Source: Oceanospirillaceae bacterium
Lineage (GTDB): Bacteria; Pseudomonadota; Gammaproteobacteria; Pseudomonadales; Balneatricaceae
Assembly: GCA_013215445.1 (NCBI GenBank)
Contig: JABSRA010000046.1
Location: forward strand, 1 to 35,999
Reading direction: 5' to 3'
DNA: 35,999 nucleotides
Shown here: one piece after another, positions 19,375 to 29,316 of the stretch
How the letters are laid out: each line of letters begins with the position of its first letter
Numbering within the stretch: the stretch's first letter is position 1
The notes under the pieces: generated by a model
Seen by the model: only the letters and a program-made list of their open reading frames with translations
What the model was told of the DNA's origin: nothing
Database searches by the model: none
Translations under genes and position numbers: made by a program

Positions 19375-20325
19375 TTACATAGCAGTTAGATATAAAACTA
19401 ACATATAGGCTATATAAATACCGATTAATATTGATCCTTCTAAGCGCTTGATAGACGCGGGTTTTCGCAAATAACAAAACACTAAAAGTAACAGGCTAAG
19501 GGCTAACATTAATAAGTAATCGCGGCTGAATACCGAGCTGTCCAGGAGAACCGGACTCGCTAAACCTGGTATTGTCATCACCGCACCAATATTAAATATG
19601 TTCGAACCTATCACGTTACCGATCGCAATGTCATGGTGCCCTTTAAGCGCACTGGTTACTGAAGCCGCTAATTCCGGTAAACTAGTACCTATTGCGACTA
19701 TGGTTAAGCCAATCACTAAATCCGAAACGCCTAAGCTGGTCGCTATCTCTGTGGCTCCCCATACCAATGCTTTCGAGCTGGCGACTAATAACGCTAATCC
19801 TACAATTAACCAAAAAACACTGGTAGCAGTGCTCATCTCTGGTATTTCGTCACTCTCGTTATGAGGAGCGTCTCGTTGAAAGCGAGCAAACAAAATTAGC
19901 GATACAATCAGCGCCACAAATAAGATCACGCTGTCAGTAATATCTAGCTTTAAATTAAATAACAAGGCGCCTGCGATAACGGTCACCGCCAGCATTAAGG
20001 GCATTTCTTTACTGCGTACGCTATCATTAACTGGCAGTGGCGCGATAATAGCAGTGACCCCTAAGACCAATGCAATGTTGGCGATGTTTGAGCCGATGGC
20101 ATTACCAATAGCGAGTGTACCCACGTTGTCCAGCGTCGCGACGATAGAGACCAAAATTTCTGGGGCAGAGGTGCCGAATGAGACAATAGTCAGGCCGATA
20201 AGTAAGGGTGACATACCAAAATTTTTGGCGGTTGATGCGGCCCCAAAGATAAATTTGTCGGCACTCCAGACCAGTACGATTAACCCGATTACCAGGCTGA
20301 TGATGGGATATAGCATAGTTAGCAT
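19375..20325 (-). CDS. yrbG: Calcium/sodium antiporter YrbG (CaCA family)
   Basis: This is an inner-membrane cation exchanger of the Ca2+:cation antiporter family; the E. coli YrbG substrate is not firmly established. The protein is 316 residues with about ten membrane segments in two inverted halves. Each half carries the alpha-repeat signature: GTSAPEILVS near residue 50 and GTSLPELAAS near residue 210. A hydrophilic loop (about 150-165) separates them. It is the first gene of the yrbG-kdsD-kdsC-lptCAB-rpoN run and diverges from mlaF. An in-frame ATG three codons after the first is an alternative start. Confidence 0.92.
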   Translation of the reverse strand: MLTMLYPIISLVIGLIVLVWSADKFIFGAASTAKNFGMSPLLIGLTIVSFGTSAPEILVSIVATLDNVGTLAIGNAIGSNIANIALVLGVTAIIAPLPVNDSVRSKEMPLMLAVTVIAGALLFNLKLDITDSVILFVALIVSLILFARFQRDAPHNESDEIPEMSTATSVFWLIVGLALLVASSKALVWGATEIATSLGVSDLVIGLTIVAIGTSLPELAASVTSALKGHHDIAIGNVIGSNIFNIGAVMTIPGLASPVLLDSSVFSRDYLLMLALSLLLLVFCYLRKPASIKRLEGSILIGIYIAYMLVLYLTAM

Positions 20326-20680
20326 TTTGGACTCTGTTTAAAAGAGGCTATTAAACCAGAACTGCCAAGAGGTGCAAGCGATAATCCTAGATTCGGTAGT
20401 TATGCGTGAAAAGCGCTGTCAGAAATTTAGGACGCAAGGCCGTCGTCAGGATAACGAGTCGGCCCAATAATAAACTATTTGGTGCTATGTAAATGAATAT
20501 GCTGGTGATATAATACGCCGCTTGAAAAATAAGGCTTAATGTGGGATGTTGTTTTATAGGGGTTGTGGCGGTCATTTAGCGGGTTGCCTGACTTGATTAA
20601 GACAATGATAGGACACAAGCGTACAGACACAAAATGGATAAAGTGGTATTTTTCTTTAAATTGCTCTGGAGATGTAAAGC
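20326..20680. other. 355-base divergent gap between yrbG and mlaF
   Basis: This holds the promoters of two divergent operons (LPS/rpoN leftward, Mla rightward). One good plus-strand extended -10 element is annotated separately. A 62-codon minus-strand open frame at 20387-20575 is not convincing as a gene. No hairpin with T-run, tRNA or repeat was seen. Confidence 0.5.
20506..20514 (+). promoter_or_regulatory. Extended -10 promoter element upstream of mlaF
   Basis: TGATATAAT matches the extended -10 form TGnTATAAT exactly, so a strong -35 box is not required, and none is seen at 17 bases. Transcription would begin near 20521 and leave an untranslated leader of about 160 bases before mlaF. It is the best promoter candidate for the mla-ibaG-murA run. 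Confidence 0.45.
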
Positions 20681-21490
20681 TTGGATAATACTGAAAGTGT
20701 GATCACCATCAAACACCTAAAATTTAATCGGGGTGAACGGGTCATATTCAAGGATATTAATATCAGTATCCCCAAAGGGAAAATCACGGCGATAATGGGA
20801 CCTTCCGGCTCTGGAAAGACCACTTTGCTAAAGATGATTGGGGGGCAGTTAACGCCTGATAGTGGTGAAGTGCTGGTTTCGGCTCTAAGTGTTCACGGGC
20901 GCTCACGCAGTGCGCTTTTCGCCATGCGTAAAAAAATGGGAATGTTGTTTCAGTCCGGCGCTCTTTTTTCCGATATGAGTGTCTTCGAAAATGTCGCTTT
21001 TCCACTGCAGGTAAATACTGATTTGAGCGCATTGCTAATCCGCGATGTGGTGTTAATGAAACTGCAGGCGGTCGGTTTGCGAGGTGCCAGTGATTTAATG
21101 CCCAGTGAGCTCTCAGGGGGAATGGCCAGGCGAGTCGCACTGGCGAGGGCGATTGCACTTGACCCTGAAATTGTAATGTACGACGAGCCCTTTGCCGGAC
21201 AAGATCCGATTGGCATGGGTGTGCTTGTCACCTTAATAAAAAAATTAAATCAAGCTTTAGGTCATACCAGTGTAATTATTTCTCATGATATCCAAGAGAC
21301 TTTGAGCATTGCCGACTATATATGTATTATCGCCGGGGGCGAAGTGGTTGCAACGGGTACTGCCGAGCAGATTCGTCAATCAAAATCTGCAGATGTAATA
21401 CAATTCATTAATGGCTATCCCGATGGACCGGTGGCCTTTGATTATCCTGCTGACAATTTCATGGCCCAATTAAAAGGTATCACTCTTTGA
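20681..21490 (+). CDS. mlaF: Phospholipid ABC transporter ATP-binding protein MlaF
   Basis: MlaF is the ATPase of the MlaFEDB inner-membrane complex that maintains outer-membrane lipid asymmetry. The protein is 269 residues. Walker A is GPSGSGKT (40-47), the signature is LSGGMARRVALARAIA (about 144), and Walker B is IVMYDEPFAGQDP. The start is a TTG at 20681 with GGAG about 9 bases upstream; the encoded N-terminus aligns well with the family from there. Its stop overlaps the mlaE start in a TTGA junction. MlaA (VacJ), the outer-membrane partner, is not in the window. Confidence 0.96.
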   Translation: MDNTESVITIKHLKFNRGERVIFKDINISIPKGKITAIMGPSGSGKTTLLKMIGGQLTPDSGEVLVSALSVHGRSRSALFAMRKKMGMLFQSGALFSDMSVFENVAFPLQVNTDLSALLIRDVVLMKLQAVGLRGASDLMPSELSGGMARRVALARAIALDPEIVMYDEPFAGQDPIGMGVLVTLIKKLNQALGHTSVIISHDIQETLSIADYICIIAGGEVVATGTAEQIRQSKSADVIQFINGYPDGPVAFDYPADNFMAQLKGITL

Positions 21491-22287
21491 AAAATATAGA
21501 GTCCTTATTAGATGGTTTTGCCGCTATCGGTCGAGTTAGTCTCGATAAATTAGCAGGTCTGGGCCGGGCGACGATGGTGATTGCTTATGCTCTATTGGTA
21601 TTGCCCCAGCCCTCGACCAATATTTCCCTGACGATCAAACAATTGTTCAATGTCGGGGTGAAATCGCTGTTAATTATTGTCGTTTCCGGCTTGTTTATTG
21701 GTATGGTTTTAGGTCTTCAAGGCTACACCATTCTGGTTGATTTTGGATCGGAAGAAGCAGTGGGGCAAATGGTGGCGCTCTCCCTGGTGCGGGAGCTGGC
21801 CCCTGTGGTTACAGCACTGTTATTTGCCGGTAGGGCGGGTTCTGCGCTAACCGCAGAAATAGGTTTGATGAAGGCTACTGAGCAGCTTGCCTCTCTGGAG
21901 ATGATCGGCGTTGATCCGCTGCGCAGGATAGTCGCGCCACGGTTATGGGCGGGTTTTATCTCGATGCCAATTCTGTCGATGATTTTTGCAATCGTCGGTG
22001 TTTATGGAGGGGCGTTGGTCAGTATCGAATGGCTGGGTGTTTACAGTGGCTCTTTCTGGTCGGTGATGCAACAGTCTGTCGATTTTTACGACGATGTTCT
22101 CAACGGGATGATAAAAGCCTTTGTATTCGGTATCGCGATTACTTGGGTCGCCGTGTATCAAGGTTTAGAGTCAATACCCACTTCAGAGGGTATATCTCAG
22201 TCTACAACAAGGACCGTGGTGTACTCTTCGCTAATGATTTTAGCCTTAGATTTTGTTTTAACTGCATTGATGTTTGGAGATATTTGA
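21487..22287 (+). CDS. mlaE: Phospholipid ABC transporter permease MlaE
   Basis: MlaE is the permease core of the Mla complex, onto which the MlaD hexamer is mounted. The protein is 266 residues with an N-terminal interfacial helix and about five membrane helices. The conserved block LVRELAPVVTALLFAGRAGSA at about residues 98-118 and the ATEQLASLEMIGVDPL coupling helix are diagnostic. The start is a TTG that overlaps the mlaF stop, so translation probably depends on re-initiation after mlaF. The stop falls one base before the mlaD ATG. Confidence 0.96.
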   Translation: MKNIESLLDGFAAIGRVSLDKLAGLGRATMVIAYALLVLPQPSTNISLTIKQLFNVGVKSLLIIVVSGLFIGMVLGLQGYTILVDFGSEEAVGQMVALSLVRELAPVVTALLFAGRAGSALTAEIGLMKATEQLASLEMIGVDPLRRIVAPRLWAGFISMPILSMIFAIVGVYGGALVSIEWLGVYSGSFWSVMQQSVDFYDDVLNGMIKAFVFGIAITWVAVYQGLESIPTSEGISQSTTRTVVYSSLMILALDFVLTALMFGDI

Positions 22288-22288
22288 T

Positions 22289-22744
22289 ATGCGTACTCGC
22301 AATGTCGAAATTTTAGTAGGAATTTTTTTGGTAGCTGGTATGTTAGCGGTATTGGCACTGGCGGTGAATGTCAGCGGTTATTCTGGTGCGAATAGTGATA
22401 CTTATAAAGTCTATGCGCACTTTGATAATATCGGTGGTCTGACCAATAAAGCCGAAGTCACTTTAGCGGGTGTGCAAATAGGCACGGTGACCGATATAAG
22501 TATTGACTCACAGCTGCTGGTTGCAAAAGTAGAGATGGAAATCTTTTCTGAAGTGAACTATTTAAGTATTGATAGTTCAGTGCAAATATTAACCTCTGGT
22601 TTGCTCGGTGGAAAGTATATAGGGCTCTCAGTGGGAGCCGAAGAGGAGGTGCTGGTCGATGGTAGTCTTATTGAAGACAGTCAATCGGCCCTAGTACTGG
22701 AAGAGCTGATTGGAAAATTCTTGTTTGATAAAGTCAGCGATTAG
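22289..22744 (+). CDS. mlaD: Phospholipid transport MCE-domain protein MlaD
   Basis: MlaD is a membrane-anchored MCE protein forming a hexameric periplasmic ring with a lipid-conducting pore. The protein is 151 residues from the ATG at 22289, with GGAGA about 8 bases upstream; a preceding in-frame ATG inside mlaE would add five unneeded residues. One N-terminal membrane helix (about 8-28) is followed by the MCE domain (about 39-115), with FDNIGGLTNKAEVTLAGVQIG as its opening. It is shorter at the C-terminus than the 183-residue E. coli protein, so the pore helix may be short. Confidence 0.95.
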   Translation: MRTRNVEILVGIFLVAGMLAVLALAVNVSGYSGANSDTYKVYAHFDNIGGLTNKAEVTLAGVQIGTVTDISIDSQLLVAKVEMEIFSEVNYLSIDSSVQILTSGLLGGKYIGLSVGAEEEVLVDGSLIEDSQSALVLEELIGKFLFDKVSD

Positions 22745-22767
22745 ACAATCTTAGGGATAGAGAGAAA

Positions 22768-23382
22768 ATGAAAATTAAATTATTGCTTAGTAGTTTACTG
22801 TTGTTAATCAGTGTCAGTTTTTCTGTGCAGGCCGATTGGCAGCAAGCAGCCGATGAAGTTGAGACCTCGATCAAGTTGATGCTCGAAAAAGTATCTCCCT
22901 ACCGCGGTCAATTGGACGCAGACTTAGCTCCATTGTATCTAAGTCTTACCGAAGTTACCCAGGGCAAAGTAGATTACCCTTACCTGTCAAAAATCGTTAT
23001 GGGTAAATACTATCGACGGGCGACGGATGAGCAAAAAGCAGAATTTTTAAGCGTCTTTCGCAGAACCTTGGTCAAGACTTACGGTAAAATATTGGTCAGC
23101 TTTGATATTGAGAGTTTTGAGTTGCAAAAGAATCGCTCAGTGAGTCCCAAGCCAGATAAGCAAAAAGTGGTAGTGAAAGTGACCTCTACCAAGGGCCAAG
23201 ATTATACGTTAATCAATTATATGGTATTAAAAGAAGGGCAGTGGAAGCTCGTCAATATTAATTTGGATGGCTTCAATCTACGGGTTACCTTTAAAAATCA
23301 GTTTGCCAGCATGGCACAACAAGCTAAGGGTGACCTCAGCGTGGCAATTCAAACGTGGTCTGATTCGATGGCTATAAAATAA
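22768..23382 (+). CDS. mlaC: Periplasmic phospholipid-binding protein MlaC
   Basis: MlaC is the soluble periplasmic shuttle that carries phospholipid between MlaA at the outer membrane and MlaFEDB at the inner membrane. The protein is 204 residues. A cleavable signal peptide covers about 1-22, ending VQA-DWQQ. The mature part has the MlaC helix-sheet fold with the typical YRRATDEQKAEFLSVFRR segment near residues 75-95 and a C-terminal strand region (GQWKLVNINLDGFNLRV). It lies 23 bases after mlaD with GAGAGA as ribosome site. Confidence 0.95.
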   Translation: MKIKLLLSSLLLLISVSFSVQADWQQAADEVETSIKLMLEKVSPYRGQLDADLAPLYLSLTEVTQGKVDYPYLSKIVMGKYYRRATDEQKAEFLSVFRRTLVKTYGKILVSFDIESFELQKNRSVSPKPDKQKVVVKVTSTKGQDYTLINYMVLKEGQWKLVNINLDGFNLRVTFKNQFASMAQQAKGDLSVAIQTWSDSMAIK

Positions 23383-23407
23383 TTGCCAATCCCAAAGCAC
23401 TTTTAGG

Positions 23408-23436
23408 TTGTCGGTGCTACTGTAAAGCGCCGACAA
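23408..23436 (+). other. Stable stem-loop between mlaC and mlaB
   Basis: Arms TTGTCGGTGC and GCGCCGACAA pair over 10 positions with one T-G wobble around a 9-base loop. No T-run follows, so it is not a standard terminator. It could protect the 3' end of mlaFEDC mRNA or lower read-through to mlaB. Confidence 0.5.
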
Positions 23437-23457
23437 TAACAGATTAGAGGCACAGCC

Positions 23458-23748
23458 ATGAATGCCAGTATCGAGTTCGTAGGTCAGAGTATCAAATTAA
23501 CAGGTGAACTCACTTTCAACACTGTGCAAGCGCTACAGAGCATAAGTGAAAAATTTGAGCTTGCAGCGGATTCAGCAATTGCTGTTGATTTTACCGGGGT
23601 CACCAAGGTTGATTCCGCTTCGCTTGCCCTGTGTTTAAGTATAGAGCGAATGTTATCGGCACATCACTGCACTTATACTTATCATAATGTCCCCACTGCA
23701 ATGTTGGCCATTGCAGGGTCTGTGGGTGTTGACGATCTTTTTTCATAG
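23458..23748 (+). CDS. mlaB: STAS-domain phospholipid transport protein MlaB
   Basis: MlaB is the small cytoplasmic STAS-domain subunit that binds MlaF and activates the transporter. The protein is 96 residues, normal length, a single STAS domain. The conserved loop is VDFTGVTKVDSASLALCL (about 43-60), with Asp and Ser positions at the STAS phosphate-loop site. It is separated from mlaC by 75 bases holding a hairpin, unlike the tightly spaced mlaF-mlaD genes. The ribosome site is GAGG. Confidence 0.92.
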   Translation: MNASIEFVGQSIKLTGELTFNTVQALQSISEKFELAADSAIAVDFTGVTKVDSASLALCLSIERMLSAHHCTYTYHNVPTAMLAIAGSVGVDDLFS

Positions 23749-24014
23749 CGAGTTCTCGCCCGGCATCTCCCCCGTCCAAGACTGCATGGTTTTTGCTGTA
23801 TTCAGTGGAAATAATCAACGCTTGCATCGCCTTTTTTTGCTAATTTAGTTATCATCTGCGTACTTTTTTAAAGCGACGGCCTTTATCGTTATATATTTTC
23901 CTCTGTCACCCATTTTCGGCACAGATAAACGGAAATTATTTGGCGAGTGCGTAACAAAATTCGCTGATTTGTATAGGCCACAGCAATTATTTTTTAAATT
24001 ACTTGGAGCATTAA

Positions 24015-24257
24015 ATGCAAGCTGCAGAAGTAAAACAGATTATTGAATCTCAAATAGCGGAGTCTAACGTGATCACCTCGGGTGAGGGCTGTAATTTTGA
24101 GGTCACCGTTATCAGTGAAGTCTTTAATGGTCTATTGCCGGTGAAACGTCAACAGCTAGTCTACAAATGTGTTAATGAGCAGATTGCAGATGGCAGTATT
24201 CACGCGTTGACGATTAAAACCTATACCCTAGCACAATGGCAGAAGCTCCAAGACTAA
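24015..24257 (+). CDS. ibaG: BolA-family protein IbaG (YrbA)
   Basis: IbaG is a BolA-like protein that partners with monothiol glutaredoxins in iron-sulphur handling; in E. coli it also affects acid tolerance. The protein is 80 residues, a full small BolA domain. It has the pattern GCNFEVTVISEVFNGLLPVKRQQ in the middle and the closing HALTIKTYT motif near residue 65. The ATG has TTGGAG upstream. It sits between mlaB and murA, as in E. coli. The 266 bases before it contain no clear hairpin and may carry a promoter. Confidence 0.94.
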   Translation: MQAAEVKQIIESQIAESNVITSGEGCNFEVTVISEVFNGLLPVKRQQLVYKCVNEQIADGSIHALTIKTYTLAQWQKLQD

Positions 24258-25541
<1,284 letters not shown>

Positions 25542-25548
25542 TCTATCC

Positions 25549-25570
25549 CAGCGCTTTATAACGGGCGCTG
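25549..25570 (+). other. Small hairpin between murA and hisG
   Basis: CAGCGC and GCGCTG pair over six bases around a 10-base loop. No T-run follows, so it does not look like a terminator. It may mark a processing or pausing site between murA and the his genes. Confidence 0.25.
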
Positions 25571-25594
25571 ACCAGATTATATTTTAGGATTATC

Positions 25595-26251
25595 ATGAAA
25601 AAAGAGCAACTGACGATAGCGCTGTCTAAAGGACGGATCTTGAAAGAGACTTTGCCATTATTGAAACTGGCAAATATCATTCCCGCTGAAGATATTTTTA
25701 GTTCACGCAAACTAATTTTTGATACTAACCATGCCAATATAAAACTGGTGATTATTCGCGCTACCGATGTGCCTACCTACGTCGAATACGGGGGCGCCGA
25801 TATGGGCATCGCCGGTAAAGACGTCTTGATGGAACACGGCGGCAAGGGTCTGTATGAACCTCTAGATTTAGAAATTTCCAAGTGCAAGTTAATGGTGGCG
25901 GGTTTAAAAGGAGCACCTGACGTTCAGGGGCGAATCCGAGTTGCCACCAAATTTGTCAATATTGCCAAGCGCTATTTTGCTACTCAAGGTCAGCAAATTG
26001 ACGTAATTAAGCTGTATGGAGCGATGGAATTGGCGCCTATCATGGGTTTGGCAGATCTTATCGTGGATATTGTCGATACCGGCAATACCCTAACTGCCAA
26101 TGGTTTAGAGCAATTGGACTTCATCGCCAATGTTAGTTCTCGTCTAGTAGTAGGCCAGGCCCCAATGAAACTGAAATATCGGCAGATTCAACCGATCATC
26201 GATATGTTATCCACGGCGATAGAAACCCGCCGTACGGCACAAGGTATTTAG
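25595..26251 (+). CDS. hisG: ATP phosphoribosyltransferase, short form
   Basis: HisG joins ATP and PRPP, the first step of histidine synthesis. The protein is 218 residues, the short form that lacks the C-terminal regulatory ACT-like domain and needs the HisZ subunit for activity and feedback. The substrate site is seen in [16 protein letters not shown] at the N-terminus and the PRPP-binding loop in [17 protein letters not shown] (about 150-166). AGGA precedes the ATG. It is one base upstream of hisD. hisZ is not in the window. Confidence 0.96.
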   Translation: MKKEQLTIALSKGRILKETLPLLKLANIIPAEDIFSSRKLIFDTNHANIKLVIIRATDVPTYVEYGGADMGIAGKDVLMEHGGKGLYEPLDLEISKCKLMVAGLKGAPDVQGRIRVATKFVNIAKRYFATQGQQIDVIKLYGAMELAPIMGLADLIVDIVDTGNTLTANGLEQLDFIANVSSRLVVGQAPMKLKYRQIQPIIDMLSTAIETRRTAQGI

Positions 26252-26252
26252 C

Positions 26253-27560
26253 ATGGCTGCATTATCGATTAAGCGGCTAGATGCCAATGATGCTAATTTT
26301 TCTGCGCAATTAGAAAAATTATTGGCTTGGGATTCTGTCTCAGATAGCCAAGTGAATAAAATCGTCGAGGATATCCTTGGCGATGTGCGCAATCGTGGTG
26401 ATGCAGCAGTTATTGAATATACCAATAAGTTCGATAATACCAACGCCAGCAGCATGGCTGATTTAACGCTCTCGCACCAGCAGTTACAGCAAGCTCTGGC
26501 ACGTATCTCTGACGTTGAACGCAATGCTTTAACAAAAGCTGCTGAGCGAGTGGAGCGTTTTCATCAGCGTCAGGCAGACAGCTCTTGGCAGTATCAAGAC
26601 GATGATGGCACTATATTGGGCCAGAAAGTGATTCCGCTGGATAGAGTGGGTATTTATGTCCCCGGTGGTAAAGCGAGTTATCCCTCTTCAGTGTTGATGA
26701 ACGCTATTCCTGCGAAAGTGGCTGGCGTTAATGAAATCATCATGGTGGTGCCAACACCCAACGGTGAGTTAAACGATTTAGTGCTGGCGGCTGCAGCTAT
26801 CGCCGGGGTTGATCAAGTCTTTACCATCGGTGGTGCCCAAGCCGTTGGCGCTCTCGCTTACGGTACCGACAGTATTCCTAAGGTCGATAAGATTACCGGC
26901 CCCGGCAATATTTTTGTGGCCACCGCTAAAAAGTCGGTATTCGGTTTGGTGGGCATCGATATGATTGCCGGTCCCTCTGAAATTCTGATTATTGCCGACG
27001 GCGAAACGGATCCAGATTGGTTGGCGATGGACTTGTTTTCACAGGCAGAGCACGATGAGCAGGCACAGGCTATCTTGGTCTGTGACGATGCTGCTTATCT
27101 AGACAAAGTAGCAGCGGCGATGCAAAAGCTACTGCCTAGCTTAGAGCGCGAGAGCATTATTACCGAATCTATCAATAACCGTGCCGCTTTTATTAAAGTG
27201 CAAGATTTGGCCCAGGCGGTGGAGGTGAGTAACTTAGTCGCACCAGAGCATTTAGAGTTATCGGTAGCAGACCCGGAAGCACTCATGGATGGTATCCGCC
27301 ATGCGGGCGCTATCTTTATGGGCCGCTACACCGCAGAGGCACTAGGTGATTACTGTGCGGGGCCGAACCATGTACTGCCAACATCCGGCACCGCTAGGTT
27401 TTCATCGCCACTAGGCGTCTACGATTTTCAAAAGCGCTCATCGATTGTATTCTTCTCAGAGCAAAGTGCCTCTGATGTGGGGGCTATTGCCTCAGTATTA
27501 GCCCGTGGTGAAGGGTTAACAGCCCACGCTCGCTCCGCTGAGTACCGGATTAAAAAATAG
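26253..27560 (+). CDS. hisD: Histidinol dehydrogenase
   Basis: HisD oxidises L-histidinol to L-histidine in two NAD-dependent steps using a catalytic zinc. The protein is 435 residues, normal length. The signature [23 protein letters not shown] lies at about 135-157. Zinc and substrate residues are in [22 protein letters not shown] and the C-terminal [10 protein letters not shown] block. It begins one base after hisG. In Pseudomonas relatives hisC follows, but here a strong terminator comes directly after, so hisG-hisD end the transcript. Confidence 0.97.
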   Translation: MAALSIKRLDANDANFSAQLEKLLAWDSVSDSQVNKIVEDILGDVRNRGDAAVIEYTNKFDNTNASSMADLTLSHQQLQQALARISDVERNALTKAAERVERFHQRQADSSWQYQDDDGTILGQKVIPLDRVGIYVPGGKASYPSSVLMNAIPAKVAGVNEIIMVVPTPNGELNDLVLAAAAIAGVDQVFTIGGAQAVGALAYGTDSIPKVDKITGPGNIFVATAKKSVFGLVGIDMIAGPSEILIIADGETDPDWLAMDLFSQAEHDEQAQAILVCDDAAYLDKVAAAMQKLLPSLERESIITESINNRAAFIKVQDLAQAVEVSNLVAPEHLELSVADPEALMDGIRHAGAIFMGRYTAEALGDYCAGPNHVLPTSGTARFSSPLGVYDFQKRSSIVFFSEQSASDVGAIASVLARGEGLTAHARSAEYRIKK

Positions 27561-27583
27561 CCCTAAACGTTGCTAAACGCACC

Positions 27584-27618
27584 AAAAAGCCGCTAATTAT
27601 GCTAATTAGCGGCTTTTT
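27584..27618. terminator. Strong bidirectional terminator between hisD and lysE-like gene
   Basis: A perfect 12-base-pair stem (AGCCGCTAATTA/TAATTAGCGGCT) with a TGC loop is flanked by an A-run on the left and a T-run on the right, so it works on both strands. It ends hisGD from the left and the convergent LysE-family gene, whose stop codon starts in it, from the right. Confidence 0.93.
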
Positions 27619-28238
27619 TAGTGAATGGCAGCCCACAGTGGGTTATCCAGTAATAGCCAGATAGATACTGCCATTAGGCAACTGGCATAAAACACTGAGA
27701 GCGCGCGTTGATAGCTTGGGCTGTTCGATAACTTGCCGATAAACTCTCCGCCAATGACCCAGACAAAATGCACTGAAATATTTAATCCTGCTAACCATAC
27801 AATGAGTACTAGCACCCCCTGCTCAGAAAATTCATGATCCGCTGGTTCGGTGAATAAACTAAACATCAAAAACAGCATTAACCAGCCTTTACTATTGAGT
27901 AACTGCAGTAATATTCCATCGCGAAAGCCCATAGGTTTTTGCAGTTGATTGGTTGCAAAAGTGCTTTTGGCTAGAAACGTAAGTGCCAGATAAACTAAAT
28001 ACAATGCGCCAACCAACTGCAGTACCTGCATAATTTGCGGATGATCTTGCATTAGTTGGCCTAAGCCGTAACCAATGATTATGGATTTGATGATAAATAC
28101 ACTATCAATACCAGCTAGCAGTGGGATAGAGCCTCTCACACCGACTTTAGCGCCCGATGCGGCGAAAATTATATTGGCGGGCCCAGGGCTAAACACTAGG
28201 GGAAACATCACCCCTAGCCAGATTACAAACAAACTCAT
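27618..28238 (-). CDS. LysE/RhtB family amino-acid exporter
   Basis: LysE/RhtB proteins are small inner-membrane exporters of amino acids or related metabolites. The protein is 206 residues from the ATG at 28238, where GAGG lies eight bases upstream; a GTG two codons earlier is the alternative. About six membrane segments are visible. The N-terminal FSPGPANIIFAASGAKVG (about 16-33) matches the family motif of a GPN pair after the first helix. A divergent relationship is absent: the AraC-type regulator lies upstream on the same strand, 78 bases away. Such regulator-exporter pairs are common, but the exported compound cannot be told. Confidence 0.9.
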   Translation of the reverse strand: MSLFVIWLGVMFPLVFSPGPANIIFAASGAKVGVRGSIPLLAGIDSVFIIKSIIIGYGLGQLMQDHPQIMQVLQLVGALYLVYLALTFLAKSTFATNQLQKPMGFRDGILLQLLNSKGWLMLFLMFSLFTEPADHEFSEQGVLVLIVWLAGLNISVHFVWVIGGEFIGKLSNSPSYQRALSVFYASCLMAVSIWLLLDNPLWAAIH

Positions 28239-28273
28239 GCTCACGTCCTCTTTGGTTGAAAAAAGACCATACT

Positions 28274-28294
28274 AATAAAGAGTAAAACTTTATT
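28274..28294. promoter_or_regulatory. Inverted repeat upstream of the LysE-family gene
   Basis: AATAAAG and CTTTATT are perfect inverted copies separated by seven bases. The site lies 36-56 bases upstream of the exporter ATG, the place expected for promoter or operator elements. It contains almost no G or C, so a terminator is unlikely. A link to the neighbouring AraC-type regulator is a guess. Confidence 0.3.
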
Positions 28295-28315
28295 CTTGTA
28301 CGAAATTGCAGTTGC

Positions 28316-29146
28316 TTAACGGGGCAAATAATTGGCAGGGGAGATGCCAAAGGCGCGTTTAAAGTTACGATGAAAGTGGCTTTGATCGTAGAAACCACAG
28401 GTTAAAGCGGTCTCACTCAAACTCAACCCCTTGGCGAGCAGCGTTTTAGCATGTTGGATTTTTATAATCAGCAGATACTGGTGTGGTGTAAGGCCGTAGT
28501 GGCGATTGAAACTGCGGATTAAAGTAAATTTGGAGCAATCGGTGATCTTTTCTAATTCAGCCAGAGATAAATTGCGCTGCCAGTTGTCATTGATGTAATC
28601 TCTGGCGAGTTTTGCACTGAGGATATCTGCGGGCAGCTGATGGTTAGGGCTGTTGAGACAGCCGTAACGAGCAAACAGGTTCTCTAAGGCGATGCTTAAC
28701 AGTGAATCTCTGGTTATTTGCAGGCTGCTTATTTCCAGAGAAATATGTAAGGCTAAGAGCTGTTGGTAAAGCTCGAGGTCAAATATTATTGGCTGCTCGA
28801 TAATAGGTTCAATCGATAGCTCACTATCGGCAAATAGCTCAGCCAAGGTGTCCAGATCAAAGTAGAACATGCGATAGCGCCAACCTTGTTCAGTACCGGC
28901 AAATCCGGTGTGCACTTCAGCGGGGTTAATGGCCACAATATGTTGGCGTGGAACGAGTAGGTTGCCACCCCGATAGAGTAAGCCTTCAGCGCCCTCTTCA
29001 ATGATGCCAATAGCGAGTTCATCGTGCCAGTGTTTACAAAACTCAAAGCGTTGATAGTTAGCGCTGAGTAACTCAATCCCGGTAAAGTCTGTGTTTACCC
29101 AAATCTTTGACTGTTCGGTGGCCAACGTGATGTCCAATTTATCCAA
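28316..29146 (-). CDS. AraC-family transcriptional regulator
   Basis: The protein is up to 276 residues. An N-terminal cupin-type sensing domain (about 20-150) holds EFCKHWHDELAIGIIEEG and NPAEVHTG. The C-terminal double helix-turn-helix DNA-binding domain (about 175-275) has LARDYINDNWQRNLSLAELEK and the closing FYDQSHFHRNFKRAFGISPANY motif. No ATG is present near the N-terminus: the frame opens with TTG codons at 29146, 29137 and 29122, none with a clear ribosome site, so the start is uncertain by a few residues. It lies upstream of the LysE-type exporter and probably controls it. Confidence 0.88.
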   Translation of the reverse strand: MDKLDITLATEQSKIWVNTDFTGIELLSANYQRFEFCKHWHDELAIGIIEEGAEGLLYRGGNLLVPRQHIVAINPAEVHTGFAGTEQGWRYRMFYFDLDTLAELFADSELSIEPIIEQPIIFDLELYQQLLALHISLEISSLQITRDSLLSIALENLFARYGCLNSPNHQLPADILSAKLARDYINDNWQRNLSLAELEKITDCSKFTLIRSFNRHYGLTPHQYLLIIKIQHAKTLLAKGLSLSETALTCGFYDQSHFHRNFKRAFGISPANYLPR

Positions 29147-29316
29147 AAAAATTAGTATAGGGAAGTTTAGCGGCGAATACTGGGGTTATCACTCGCTAAT
29201 ACCACAGATCGAACGATGCAAAGCTGTCTTATGGTTAAAGTAATGTATTTAGCCCGAATATTGCTCTCAATCGCTGCTGCTGCCATGAGGGTATTACAGA
29301 CAGTATGCTCGCTAGT

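Noticed and set aside
20387..20575. 62-codon open frame on the minus strand in the yrbG/mlaF gap
   Set aside because: It overlaps the best promoter candidate for mlaF, has no recognised domain, and its composition looks like chance in a spacer.
23600..23827. 75-codon minus-strand open frame over the end of mlaB
   Set aside because: It is antisense to the clear STAS domain of mlaB and has no ribosome site or homology that I recognise.
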